DNA of 64,000 nt, taken from contig NZ_CP020738.1 in the NCBI RefSeq assembly GCF_002097715.1, forward strand, positions 2,170,001 to 2,234,000, written 5' to 3'. Every line of letters starts with the position of its first letter. Within the stretch, counting starts at the first letter, position 1. The DNA comes from Burkholderia ubonensis subsp. mesacidophila. Its GTDB lineage: Bacteria > Pseudomonadota > Gammaproteobacteria > Burkholderiales > Burkholderiaceae. Below the pieces are notes generated by a model. That model was not told the origin of the DNA. It did not search any database and saw only the letters and a program-made list of their open reading frames with translations. Of this stretch, positions 40,990-50,700 are shown one piece after another. Made by a program: the position numbers and the translations under genes.

Positions 40990-42207
40990 TCACTGCACCA
41001 TGTTGTTCAACTCGATGATCGGCATCATCACCGCCAGCACGATCACGAGCACCACGCCGCCCATCGCGAGAATCAAGAGCGGTTCGAGCAGGCTCGTCAG
41101 GAACATCGTGCGGCGTTCGAGCTCGCGCGCCTCGCCTTCGGCCGCGCGATCGAGCATCGTCGTCACGTCGCCCGTCGCTTCGCCCGAACGGATCAGGTGC
41201 ACCAGCACCGGCGGAAACGTCTTCACGTTGTTCAGCGCGCGCGACAGCGCGGAGCCTTCGCGCACGCGCACGATCGCGTCGTCGATGTTCGCGCGCATCG
41301 CGCGGTTCGACAGCGTTTCGCCGGCCGCCTGCAGCGCGCGCAGGATCGGCACGCCGGCCGCCGTGAGAATGCCGAGCGTGCTCGCGAAGCGCACCGTGTT
41401 GTAACCGCGCACCAGCTTGCCGGCGAGCGGCGCGGTCAGCAGCCGGCGGTCGAATGCAAGCCGCGGGCCCGTCTGCGACAGCACCTTGCGGATCGCAAAG
41501 ACCACCGCCGCGAACGCGGCGAGCGATGCCCACCACCAGTGCCGCACGAAATCCGACAGCGCCATCATCACGACCGTCAGCATCGGCAACTGCTGCTTGG
41601 TGCTCGTGAACACGTTCGCGACCTGTGGCACCACGTAGCTCAGCAGGAACGTGACGATGCCGAACGCGATCAGCGTGACGATCCCCGGATACGTGAACGC
41701 AAGCAGGATCTTCTGCTTCAGCGCGTTGCTCTGCTCGATGTAGTCGGCGAGGCGCGACAGCACGATGCCGAGCTTGCCCGTGTGCTCGCCCGCCGCGACG
41801 AGCGCCCGGTAGATTTCCGGGAAATCGCGCGGATGCTGCGTGAGCGCATTGGCAAACGAATGGCCGCCGACGACCTCGGCGCGGATCGACGCCATCAGCT
41901 CGCGCACGTATTCGCGCTCGGCCTGCTCGCTCAGCACCGACAGCGATTCGTCGAGCGGCAGCCCGGCGACCAGCAGGCTCGCGAGCTGGCGCGTGATGAT
42001 CGCCTGCTCGCGCTGCGACAGCTTGCGGCCGATCGACAGACGCTGGTTGCGCTCGCCGTGCAGCCGCGACGCGGCCAGTTCGACGACGAGCGGCGTGAGC
42101 CCCTGCGTGCGCAGCTGGCCGCGCCCCGCGCGCGCGCTGTCGGCTTCCAGCACGCCCCTCAGCGTCTTGCCGGCGCGATCGATCGCTTCATAGCGGAATG
42201 CAGACAT
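40990..42207 (-). CDS. gspF: Type II secretion inner-membrane platform protein GspF
   Basis: The protein has 405 residues, full length. Two GspF domains are visible, each with the FANALTQHPRDFPEIYRALVAAGE-type and SALSRALNNVKTFPPVLVHLIRSGEATGD-type signature, and three membrane helices (near 170, 220 and 375). The start overlaps the tail of a truncated gspE. It needs an ATPase GspE to work, and none intact is in the window. Confidence 0.96.
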   Translation of the reverse strand: MSAFRYEAIDRAGKTLRGVLEADSARAGRGQLRTQGLTPLVVELAASRLHGERNQRLSIGRKLSQREQAIITRQLASLLVAGLPLDESLSVLSEQAEREYVRELMASIRAEVVGGHSFANALTQHPRDFPEIYRALVAAGEHTGKLGIVLSRLADYIEQSNALKQKILLAFTYPGIVTLIAFGIVTFLLSYVVPQVANVFTSTKQQLPMLTVVMMALSDFVRHWWWASLAAFAAVVFAIRKVLSQTGPRLAFDRRLLTAPLAGKLVRGYNTVRFASTLGILTAAGVPILRALQAAGETLSNRAMRANIDDAIVRVREGSALSRALNNVKTFPPVLVHLIRSGEATGDVTTMLDRAAEGEARELERRTMFLTSLLEPLLILAMGGVVLVIVLAVMMPIIELNNMVQ

Positions 42208-42330
42208 ATCGGTGATCTCCTGTCACGCGCATCACTTCCTCGAGCGACGTCGCGCCCGCCGCGAGCCAGCGCTCGGCGTCGTCGCGCAGCGTGCGGATCG
42301 ACTCGTCGACGATCGGAACGCCCGAATGCT
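42188..42330 (-). pseudogene. gspE: 3' stump of gspE (type II secretion ATPase)
   Basis: Reading leftwards, the frame that ends at TGA 42188-42190 encodes ESIRTLRDDAERWLAAG followed by TSLEEVMRVTGD, which is the characteristic extreme C-terminus of GspE. Similarity stops upstream of about 42325 and the sequence no longer resembles GspE in any frame. Walker and zinc-binding regions are therefore gone. The stump overlaps the intact gspF start, as in functional operons. This points to a deletion that removed most of gspE and probably further T2SS genes. Confidence 0.75.
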
Positions 42331-42530
42331 CACTGCAGGCTGCGTACGGTTGTCGGGTCCGCCGACGGCGGTCATGCCCGGCGGATTCGCGGGCAAAGAC
42401 TAAGGAGTGAACCGGCGCAAATTTGTGACGGATGTTGGGCTACCTTTTTGGGCGGCAGCGATTATGCGGCTCGATTCTTTTCTTATCGTCATTGATGATT
42501 TTCATTGCCTTCCGACGCACCCCTTCTCCA

Positions 42531-42551
42531 TTCCTTAAATGAATTAAGGAA
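42531..42551. promoter_or_regulatory. Palindrome TTCCTTAA-N5-TTAAGGAA
   Basis: Perfect 8-bp arms around a 5-bp centre, in the 600-bp gap between the gspE stump and the DING/PstS-like gene. The gap (42331-42937) otherwise holds no recognisable gene, is AT-richer than the flanks, and contains the inverted GGTCCGTAAC motifs listed separately. Role unknown. Confidence 0.3.
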
Positions 42552-42635
42552 ATCTCCATTTAGAATCCGCGCTCTTCTCGTCCATTCAAACGCGAAACGC
42601 AATGAACAGCTCGCGCACGCGCCGAGCGACGGAAA

Positions 42636-42814
42636 GGTCCGTAACATCTGCCATGAAAATGACTCGGGGCCGCGCTAGCGCGATTCGCGGCGACGGCCGC
42701 TGCGCTCCGCCGCACCCAATATCCGGGAATTGCGATTCGGTCTGATTTTCGCTGATTCGATCGTTTATCAGACGGAGCAAGGCAATCGGCCATTCATCGA
42801 AAATGTTACGGACC
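42636..42814. promoter_or_regulatory. Inverted pair of GGTCCGTAAC motifs upstream of the DING/PstS-like gene
   Basis: GGTCCGTAAC lies at 42636-42645 and its exact inverse GTTACGGACC at 42805-42814, with matching outer flanks (GAAA before the first, ATTC after the second). A closely related pair (GCTACGGACC and GGTCCGTAGC) occurs at 57598-57636 upstream of the giant haemagglutinin. The repeat at two genes of the same presumed regulon suggests a shared regulator or sigma-factor site. Confidence 0.45.
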
Positions 42815-42847
42815 ATTCTTTATGAAAAGTTCACACGCGCATTTCGA

Positions 42848-42865
42848 ATTTCATCCTACAGTTAC
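42848..42865 (+). promoter_or_regulatory. Weak Pho-box-like site upstream of the DING/PstS-like gene
   Basis: ATTTCAT-CCTA-CAGTTAC matches the PhoB half-site consensus at 10 of 14 positions with 11-bp period, 73-90 bp before the start codon. Only suggestive on its own, but the gene product is a phosphate-binding-type protein. Confidence 0.3.
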
Positions 42866-42937
42866 TCCGCGGCCGATATCGCATTCAGGCCGCGGCAGCA
42901 GGCTCCCCGTCGTTTATCTTCGTTCAAGGGAATTTTC

Positions 42938-44242
42938 ATGAAATCCAGCAAGCGCAAGATCTGTCAGGTCCTGGCACTTCTCGTTTCGAGCATGGGCGCA
43001 ACGGCCGCGATGGCCGCTCCGAACGTGCAAGGCGGCGGCTCGTCGCTCGTCGCGCCGACCATCGGCTCGATCGGCAACAGCGCCTCCGAAATCGGCCTGT
43101 TCGGCACGTCCCAAGGCTCGTTCACGTATTACTCGGTCGGCTCGGGCGCCGGCATGAACGCGTTCCTGAACAACCAGCCGACGTTCTTCGGCGCGGGCGT
43201 CACGGGCACGGTCCACTTCGCGAACAGCGACGCGGCGCTGTCGACCGCGCAACTCACGGCGTACAAGGCTGGCCTCGGCGCGACCAGCGGCCCGCTGATC
43301 CAGATCCCGTACATCGTCACGCCGATCACGGTGCCGGTCGTCAACGGCCCGGCCGTGACCAGCACGACGACGCCGCAAACGACGCCGGGTCAGGCGCACA
43401 GCATCGCGCTGAATGATGACGACCTGTGCGGCATCTTCTCGGGCAAGCTGACGAACTGGAACCAGGTCACCAACCCGGAAACCAGCTCGGCCTACGCGCT
43501 GAACGCGCCGATCAAGGTGATCTACCGTTCGGATGGCAGCGGCACGACCGAACTGCTGACCCGCCACCTCGCAGCCGTCTGTACGACGCTCAACACGCAG
43601 GCAAACGTCGCGTTCGTCGATTCGCTGACGTTCACGGCTTCGTTCCCGGGCGGCGTCGTGCCGGCGAACTTCGTCCCGGCATCGGGTAGCGGCGGCGTGC
43701 GTACCCAACTGGTGAATCTGTCGTCGGCCGGCACCGCCGCCGTTGCGTACCTGAGCCCGGACTACACGAACACGTTCCTCGCACCGTCGAGCACGGTCGT
43801 GACGGCGGCCGGCGCGGTGCAACTGCCGCTGGCAAGCCTCGTGAACGCCAAGAACGGCGCCACCTATGCGCCGACGTACGCAAACGCGACGACGGCCGTG
43901 GGCACGACGTCGGCCCCCAGCACCCCGGCACGTGCGGCCAATCAGGTCAACTGGGTGCCGAACGCCGCCACCCCGGCGGCAGGCTATCCGGTTTCCGGCA
44001 CCAGCCAGATCATCCTGAGCCAGTGCTACAGCGATCCCGCCGTCAAGACCGCGGTGCATGATTTCCTGAACGCTCACTACACGAACGCCAGCTTCGCGTC
44101 GATCGTTCACGGCAACGGCTTCGACACCGTGTCGTCGAACTTCCAGACGGCCATTTCGGCTGACTTCCTGAGCAACACGAGCGGCTACAACCTCGACATC
44201 GGCAACGCGAGCGCCTGCACGGGCTCGGTCACCGGCCGTTAA
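42938..44242 (+). CDS. DING/PstS-like secreted phosphate-binding protein
   Basis: The protein has 434 residues from the ATG at 42938 (AAGGGAA site). The signal peptide ends at AMAAPN. The PstS-type fold shows GGGSSLVAPT near the mature N-terminus, YYSVGSGAGMNAF, HFANSDAALS, CGIFSGKLTNWNQV, and the phosphate loop YRSDGSGTTELLTRHL. Cysteines near the end suit an extracellular protein. No ABC transporter genes adjoin it. In P. aeruginosa a DING protein (LapC) is secreted by the Hxc type II system. Here it lies beside gsp genes, so it may be or have been their substrate. Confidence 0.88.
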   Translation: MKSSKRKICQVLALLVSSMGATAAMAAPNVQGGGSSLVAPTIGSIGNSASEIGLFGTSQGSFTYYSVGSGAGMNAFLNNQPTFFGAGVTGTVHFANSDAALSTAQLTAYKAGLGATSGPLIQIPYIVTPITVPVVNGPAVTSTTTPQTTPGQAHSIALNDDDLCGIFSGKLTNWNQVTNPETSSAYALNAPIKVIYRSDGSGTTELLTRHLAAVCTTLNTQANVAFVDSLTFTASFPGGVVPANFVPASGSGGVRTQLVNLSSAGTAAVAYLSPDYTNTFLAPSSTVVTAAGAVQLPLASLVNAKNGATYAPTYANATTAVGTTSAPSTPARAANQVNWVPNAATPAAGYPVSGTSQIILSQCYSDPAVKTAVHDFLNAHYTNASFASIVHGNGFDTVSSNFQTAISADFLSNTSGYNLDIGNASACTGSVTGR

Positions 44243-44276
44243 GCGGCGGCGGACTGCCCGTCCGCAGCAAGCGCGA

Positions 44277-44309
44277 CTGCGCCCCCGGGTCAACGGGGGC
44301 GCAGTTTTT
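44277..44309 (+). terminator. Rho-independent terminator of the DING/PstS-like gene
   Basis: CTGCGCCCCCG and CGGGGGCGCAG form a perfect 11-bp stem with a 6-nt loop (GGTCAA), followed by TTTTTGTTTT. It begins 35 bp after the stop codon. Confidence 0.95.
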
Positions 44310-44459
44310 GTTTTCGCGGTCAATTCGTGTTGCACGTTCGATTGGGTTCGATCGGACGCGCCCCTGACGAAGCGCGACAACAGCGATCGCAACACCTCCA
44401 CGCGGCGAAACCCGGACACGAGCGCCGGCGGATCGAGACACGTCGTCCTGCCGACCCGT

Positions 44460-44658
44460 TGGGTGCCCGACATCGGCCGGCCCGGTTCCGGGTATCCGAT
44501 TACCGGCACGTACCGGCACGAGCGAGATCATCCTGAGTCAATGCCATGCAGCCCCCGCCGTCACGGCGGCCGTCCATGACGTCCTGAGCAACGCAAGCGG
44601 CTTCAACCTCGACACCGGCAATCCGGGCGTCTGCACGGGCACGATCACCGGTCGTTGA
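44460..44658 (+). pseudogene. Decayed partial copy of the DING/PstS-like gene
   Basis: The piece encodes WVPDIGRPGSGYPITGT, then after a frame change TSEIILSQCHAAPAVTAAVHD, then VLSNASGFNLDTGNPGVCTGTITGR and a stop. These match the C-terminal WVPN, AGYPVSGT, SQIILSQCYSDPAVKTAVHD and LSNTSGYNLDIGNASACTGSVTGR parts of the intact gene upstream. Two lesions are visible: a 10-bp tandem duplication (taccggcacg at 44501-44520) that shifts the frame, and an in-frame loss of about 34 codons between VHD and LSN. The N-terminal three quarters is absent. Confidence 0.85.
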
Positions 44659-44664
44659 ACAAAC

Positions 44665-44688
44665 GGACCGCCGGTCACCCTGGCGGCC
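44665..44688 (-). terminator. Probable terminator of the giant haemagglutinin gene
   Basis: On the minus strand GGCCGCCAGG-GTGA-CCGGCGGTCC forms a 10-bp stem with two mismatches and a tetraloop, followed by GTTTGTT. It starts 13 bp after the haemagglutinin stop. Confidence 0.55.
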
Positions 44689-44700
44689 CGCCCCGTCGAA

Positions 44701-47700
44701 TCAGATCTTGCCCAGCTTCCCCCGCTCCTCCGCCGTCAACGCCGCCCGCTGCGCCGGCCCCGCCTGCCCGAATCCGAGAATCGACACCGCGCTCGACGGG
44801 TCGTAGCCGACCTGCTCGCGCTTGTGCTTCCTCGAGCCGTCGCCGTCCGCATCGCCGAAGCCCTCGACCTGCACCGAAATCGTCCAGCGCCGCGCCGGCG
44901 CGCCGGACGCGTTGTTCTTCGCGATGTCCTGCGCGACCTGGCTCGCTGCCGACGCCGCCGCGCCCGCCGCCGTCAACGCGCCCGTATTCACCGCCTGCAC
45001 GAGCGGAATGCCGGACACCGCGCCGGTCGCCTGGATGTTGTCCGCGTTCACCACGTGCAGCGCCGCGACATTCAGGTTGCCGGCGCGAATGCCGGCGTCG
45101 CCCGCATCGACCGTGCCGCGCGGCGCGACCAGGTTGATGGTGCCGAGCGGCACGCCCGGCACGCTCTGCAACGTCGCGATGCCGGCGCCCGTGACCTGCC
45201 CGCGCGCGTCGACCGTGCAGTAGTGGTTCGCGTCGCACGCGTATTGCGGCGCCGGCGTATCGGCCGACGACTTCGCGCCCTTGCCCGCGTTGATGTCGCC
45301 GTTCGAGCTCCAGATCGTCATGTCGCCGCCCTGCTCGGTGAAGATCCGGCTCTGCGCGAGCAGCACGCTGCGATCCGCGAAGATATCGATGTCGCCCTTC
45401 TCGAGCGTTAGGATGCCCATCGTTCCCGGTCCCGCGATCACCGTGCCGTCGCCGGCAACGATCTGCGGCGGCGCGGACGTACTGCCGACGAGCGCCTGCC
45501 CGCCCGGCCCGAGAATCGACACGTTGCCGCCCTGCTGCGTCTGGATGGTCGTGCTGCGGATATCCAGGTCGCCCGTGCCGACCGCCTTGTTCGCGCCGTT
45601 GCCGCCGCCGCCGAGATGGTTCGCCGTGTAGCCGAACGAGGCGGGGAACATCGTGTTGAGCGCCTCGTAGCCGCGCGCATACTTCTGGTAATACGGGCTC
45701 GCCGGATTGTTGTAGTCCTCCCCGACCCGGGTCAGCACGTTGAACAGCACCTGTTCCGCAAAGAGCTGCTGGACGTACTGCGGCAGCGCCTTGAATTTCG
45801 ACCACGCTTGCTCGACGCTCAGCGGCTTGACGGCCGGCTGGTCGTTGACCAGCCCGGTATCGACCGAGCGGCCCGCCTCGTACTGCTGCATGAACGTGAC
45901 GAGCGCGGACGCGCTGCCGGGGACGCCCGGCACGGCGCTCGCCGGATCGATGTACGTGGAGACGAACGACGCGGTATCGATACCCGGCCCGATACCGAAC
46001 AGCACGTTGACGTTCGCGCTTTCATGGGGCAGGTACGGGTTGTTCGCGTTGCCGATCGCGTTGATGCCGGTCGCCATGCCGACCGGGTTCAAGAAGACCG
46101 AGGACACTTCCAGCTGGCTGGTCAGCGGGCCGATGTTCCGGCCCGCCTCGACGTCGAACGTCCCGGGGCCGCCGAGCTTCAGCACCGGCACGATGCCGTT
46201 GGCGTTATACAGCAGCGGCGTGTCGTAGATATCGCGCCCCGCCACGATACGCGTCACGTCGGACTTGCGCAGGTTTTGCCCCAGGAACGACAGGTTCACG
46301 ATGTCTCGCCCTGCCTGAATCAACGCAGGCTTGTCGATCGCCACGGGGATCAGGTTGTCGTAGAACCCCGCGCTGCTGCCCGACGTCTGCAGCACGCCGT
46401 CGACGATGTCGCCGTTCAGGCTGTAGATTCTCGCCGGCACGGCGTCGTCGCGGTGCAGCGCGACGGCATGGTGCGCCGCCGCCGACGCAAGGGTCGGCGA
46501 CGCGACGTTCACGTACGGTCTGGCCGGCGCGGGCATCGCGGACGGGTCGACGTCGAGCATGCCGAATACCGGCGCGACATCCCTGGAATTCATGCCCGAC
46601 AGATTGATCGACTGGTCGGCGATCAGGCTCAGATTGCCCGACGGCGACGGGTAGAGTGCACCGCTGGCCGCCACCGTGATGCCGCCGGTGAACGCGCTCA
46701 GGCTCACCGACGCGGGCAGGACGAACGACAGGTCGTTCAAGCCGGGCGTCGGCGTGTAGGTCGCGCCGCCACCGATCAGGTCGACGGCGGAGAGCGTGCC
46801 GATCGCCACGTCGCCTGTCGTCGACGCGATATTGACGGCGGACGCCGTCGAATAGCCCTGCATGTCCGCGCGCTGCTGGTACGCATTCAACAGCGATCTG
46901 CCCTGCGTGTACGACGGATCGAACACGCGCGCGATGCTGACGCCTTGCCGGGCATTCACGTCGAGCACGCCGTCCTGCGTCGCCAGCAGCGTATCCACCG
47001 TCACGGGCGGCTGGCCGACGAACTGCGAAGGCACCGCGACGTCCGACCCGATCTTCCCCCCCGCCGTGATCGTCCCCGTTCCCTTCGCGACGAAGTAGCC
47101 GCCGCTCAGGATGTCGCCGCCGGCGCGCACCGTCAGGTTGCCGCCGCCGACCGTGTTGACGGTCGGACTATCCGTATTGGCGCCGGTCAGCCACCACGTC
47201 GTCGGCAACGACACCGACAGATCGGCGATATTCCCGCCCGCCGACACGGAGACGTTCCCGCCCGCGCTCAGCACGCCCTGATCGAACGCGCCGAAGTTGA
47301 TCGACGTCTGGATGGTCTGTGTAACGGGATGGGTCGCACCCACCGTCCCGGTCGGATTGCCGATCTGCATCCACTGCCACCAGAACGGGCTGATGTTGGC
47401 GCCGCGCTGCCCGGTCACCGCCCCGCTCACGTCGGCCAGGTATTCGGCGCCGGTGATGTCGCCCTGGGCGTGGATCGTGATGTCGCCGGCGGAATCCGGA
47501 CTGACGGTCGGAGTGACCAGTATGTCCTGATAGCCGTTTCCCGCATGCACGATCGCCAGGCTGTTGCCGCCTGCGGGCGCGGCCGCCGCGGGCGCGCCGC
47601 CCGTATAGATCACGCCCGGAACGAGCACGTCCGTGCGGTTCGCGCGCGCGGCGTCCACGTCGAACAACGCGATGCCGTTCCCCGCCGCCACGTCGATCGA

Positions 47701-50700
47701 CCCGGTGCCGGTGCGGATCGCCGTCGGCGCAAGCAGCGTCTGGCCGTTGGCGTCCACGTACGCGGAATGGCCGTCGAAGGTCACGCTCCGCACGTTCGAC
47801 GCGGTGCCCGGCGTCAACGCCTGAACGGCCAGCGGGTTCGTGCTGCCCAGGTCCGAGCCGGCCACCACCCTGAAGGAGCTGCTCGCCCCCCCGGCGAGCG
47901 ACGCAGCCTGGAGCGGGATGGGATTCGCCGCCGTCGCCACCGGCGACGGCGTGTTGTCCGTCACGGCCGGCAGGCTGATCGTCGGCGTCGTGATCACCGC
48001 GACCGGCTGGACAGTTGGCGGCGTGACGATGTCCACGAGCGGCCGTTGCGTCGGATGCTGCGCGAAGAATTGCGCCGCCGCAAGCAAGTACGTGCTGTAT
48101 TGGCTGAGGTAAATCAGATAGGCGCCCGGATTGACGGCCTGCTCCGCCGCGGAGGGCGCGCGCGGCGCAGCCGGTTGTCCAGGCCACACGCTGCCGCCGA
48201 GCCGAAGGGTCTTGACGATGCCGATGTTGTTGTAGGCCGAGTTCATGCCCAGCATCGACGAAATGCTGGTCGCCGTTTCATCGAGATAATTCGCGTACGC
48301 CATGTACAGCGCGTAATACTCCGCAACCTCGTCCGGCGTCCCGCCGACCGGCGTCCCCGGGGCAAACGCGAGATTCTTGGTCGCGTAGTACCAGATACCG
48401 TATTGGTAGTTCGCGTTGTAGCCGGACGGCAGCTTGAAGATTGCCTGAGCCGCGTCGAGCGTCGAGAGCGGCGGCACCGGCAGCGTCCCGCCTCCGCCGA
48501 GCGGGTTCGCGATCTGGAAGAAGCCGTCGGTCAGGCTCGCCTTCACCGACACGTTGTTCTCGGCGCGCAGCGTCACGATCGGCGCCTGCCCCTGGAAGCG
48601 GAACGCGAGGTCCGTCGGCGACGTGCCGGCGCCGAGGTTCCAGTTGGTCAGCACCTGGATGTCGCCGCCGTTGATCGCGTGGCTCGGGTTGTCCAGCTCG
48701 ATGCCCGGCGCCACATGCGCATTCGCGATGTTCTTTCCGGCGAACGGATCCGCCAGCGCGTCCAGCCCGTGCCGCACGAACCCCATCAGCGTGCCCGGCG
48801 CGGCGGTCGACGCATCGCCGTTCTGATACCCGTAGAACGTCTGGTGATCCGTATTCGCACCGCCGCTTGCCGGCGCGAAGACCATGTTGTTCAGCCCGCC
48901 GAAGCCGATCGCCGAATTGCCGCCCTGCAGTTGTGCCTGCGTCACGGCCGCCGTCGCGCCCGTCGCCTGGTTCGTCAGCGTGCCGCCGCCCGTGCCGTCA
49001 GGCGTGAAGGAAAATTTCGCGGGCGTACCGGACGCCCCCTGCGCGGTAAACGTGCCGGCCAGCAAGTGACCGCTGCGGTCGTACCAGCCCGCCGGATCGA
49101 CGACGCCGTCGAAATGCTTCGCACCCGTCGTCGCGTCCGTCGTGCTCCACACCCCGTAGGCCTCGAGCGTGGTCGCGCGCGACCCGGCAATGCCCTTGCC
49201 GTCGTTGAACGCATCCGGCAGGCTGACCTGCACGCCGTTGTCCATCAGCAGCGGCGCGCGGAAGTTCACGGTGCCGCCCGACAGTCCGCCCGCCGTTCCG
49301 CCCGATACGTCGATCAGCGCGTTCGCGCCCAGCGTGATCGCGCCGGCGTTCGCGCGCAGGAAATGCTCGTAACCGTACGTCGCGTTGTTCGCGATCGAGT
49401 TGCCGTTCGCATCGACGATCGTCGGATCGAACAGCGCGCTCGTGCCGATATTGACCTTGCCGCCGCGCTGCTTCGGATCGGAGCCGCGCGCCAGCAGTGA
49501 ACCCTCGATATCCACGCCGTTGCGGCCGTACAGGTCGATCTGGCCGCCCGCCTTGCCCGACGCGTCGATCGTGCCGAGCACGTTCACGTTGCCGTGCGCC
49601 GCATCGGGCGCACGGCCCGCGCCGCCGTCGGCCGTGAGCTGCACCGCATGCGCGGTCAGCGTGTTGCCCGGCGACAGCGTCAGGTTGCCCGTCTTCGTAT
49701 GGATCGCGATCGACTGGTTCACGCCGCTCGACGCGAGGGTCGTCGACAGCGCGTCGAGATCGGCCGCGCCGCCCGTGTCGAGCGAGAACGAGCCGCCCGC
49801 GTAGCCGCTCGCCGCGCGGCCCTTGAGCGTGCCGTTCAGGTTCACGACCTGCCGCGGCGCCGACAGCGTGACGCTGCCGGCCGCGCCGCCGCCATGGGCC
49901 CCGGAAAAATCGAGCGTCGAGCCGGCCTGGACGTTCACCGTCCCTGCGTCGGCCGTCAGCGTGATCGAGCCGGCCGGCGCGTAGCGCGTCACGTCGAAGA
50001 ACTGCTTGGACACGCCCGCCGAACTGACCGTCGATCCGCCGCCGATCGTCAGGTCGCCGCTCGTCGCTTCGAGCGTCACGTTGCCCGCCGGCGCGCGGAT
50101 CGTCGCGCCATTGTCGGCCACGGTCCCGCCGACGAACGTCCACGCGCCGCCGACCGCGCTGCGCGTCAAGGGTGTGCCCGTCGCGCCGTTCAGCGTCAGC
50201 GCGCCGGTCGTCTTCGCGGTCGATGCCGAACGCGTGTCGGCAAGATAGACCGGCGCATCGAGCGTCACCGGCAGTGCGCCGAAGTCGAACGTGCCCGTGC
50301 CCTGCCCGACGATGCCGCCGGTCGCGTTCATGATCGCGGCCCCGAATCCGCTCACGTTCTTGCTGCCCGCGCCGAAGTCGATCTCCTTCGCGTTGACCGT
50401 CAGCATGCCGCTGCCCGGCGTGGCCGCGCTGCCGGTCGCCGCCATCTCGTTCGTGAACGCGATCTGCTGCGCATTCAACGTCACCTGGCCGCCGTCGCTC
50501 GTGAACGTGCCCGCGCTCAGGTCCACGCTGTTGCCGAACGTCGCGTTCACGTCGCCGACGAAACCCATCGCGCCGTAACTGCGCAGCGTCACCTGCTGCG
50601 CGTTGGCAAGCTGCGCAAGCCCCGCCGGATCGATCACGAAACCCGGCAGGGCCGAAGCGGCGGCGCCGCTCGCGTTCGTGAACGTGATGGCCGAGCCGTC

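Noticed and set aside
42560..42816. Two overlapping small minus-strand frames upstream of the DING/PstS-like gene
   Set aside because: They overlap each other in different frames, have low-complexity basic sequence and no similarity.
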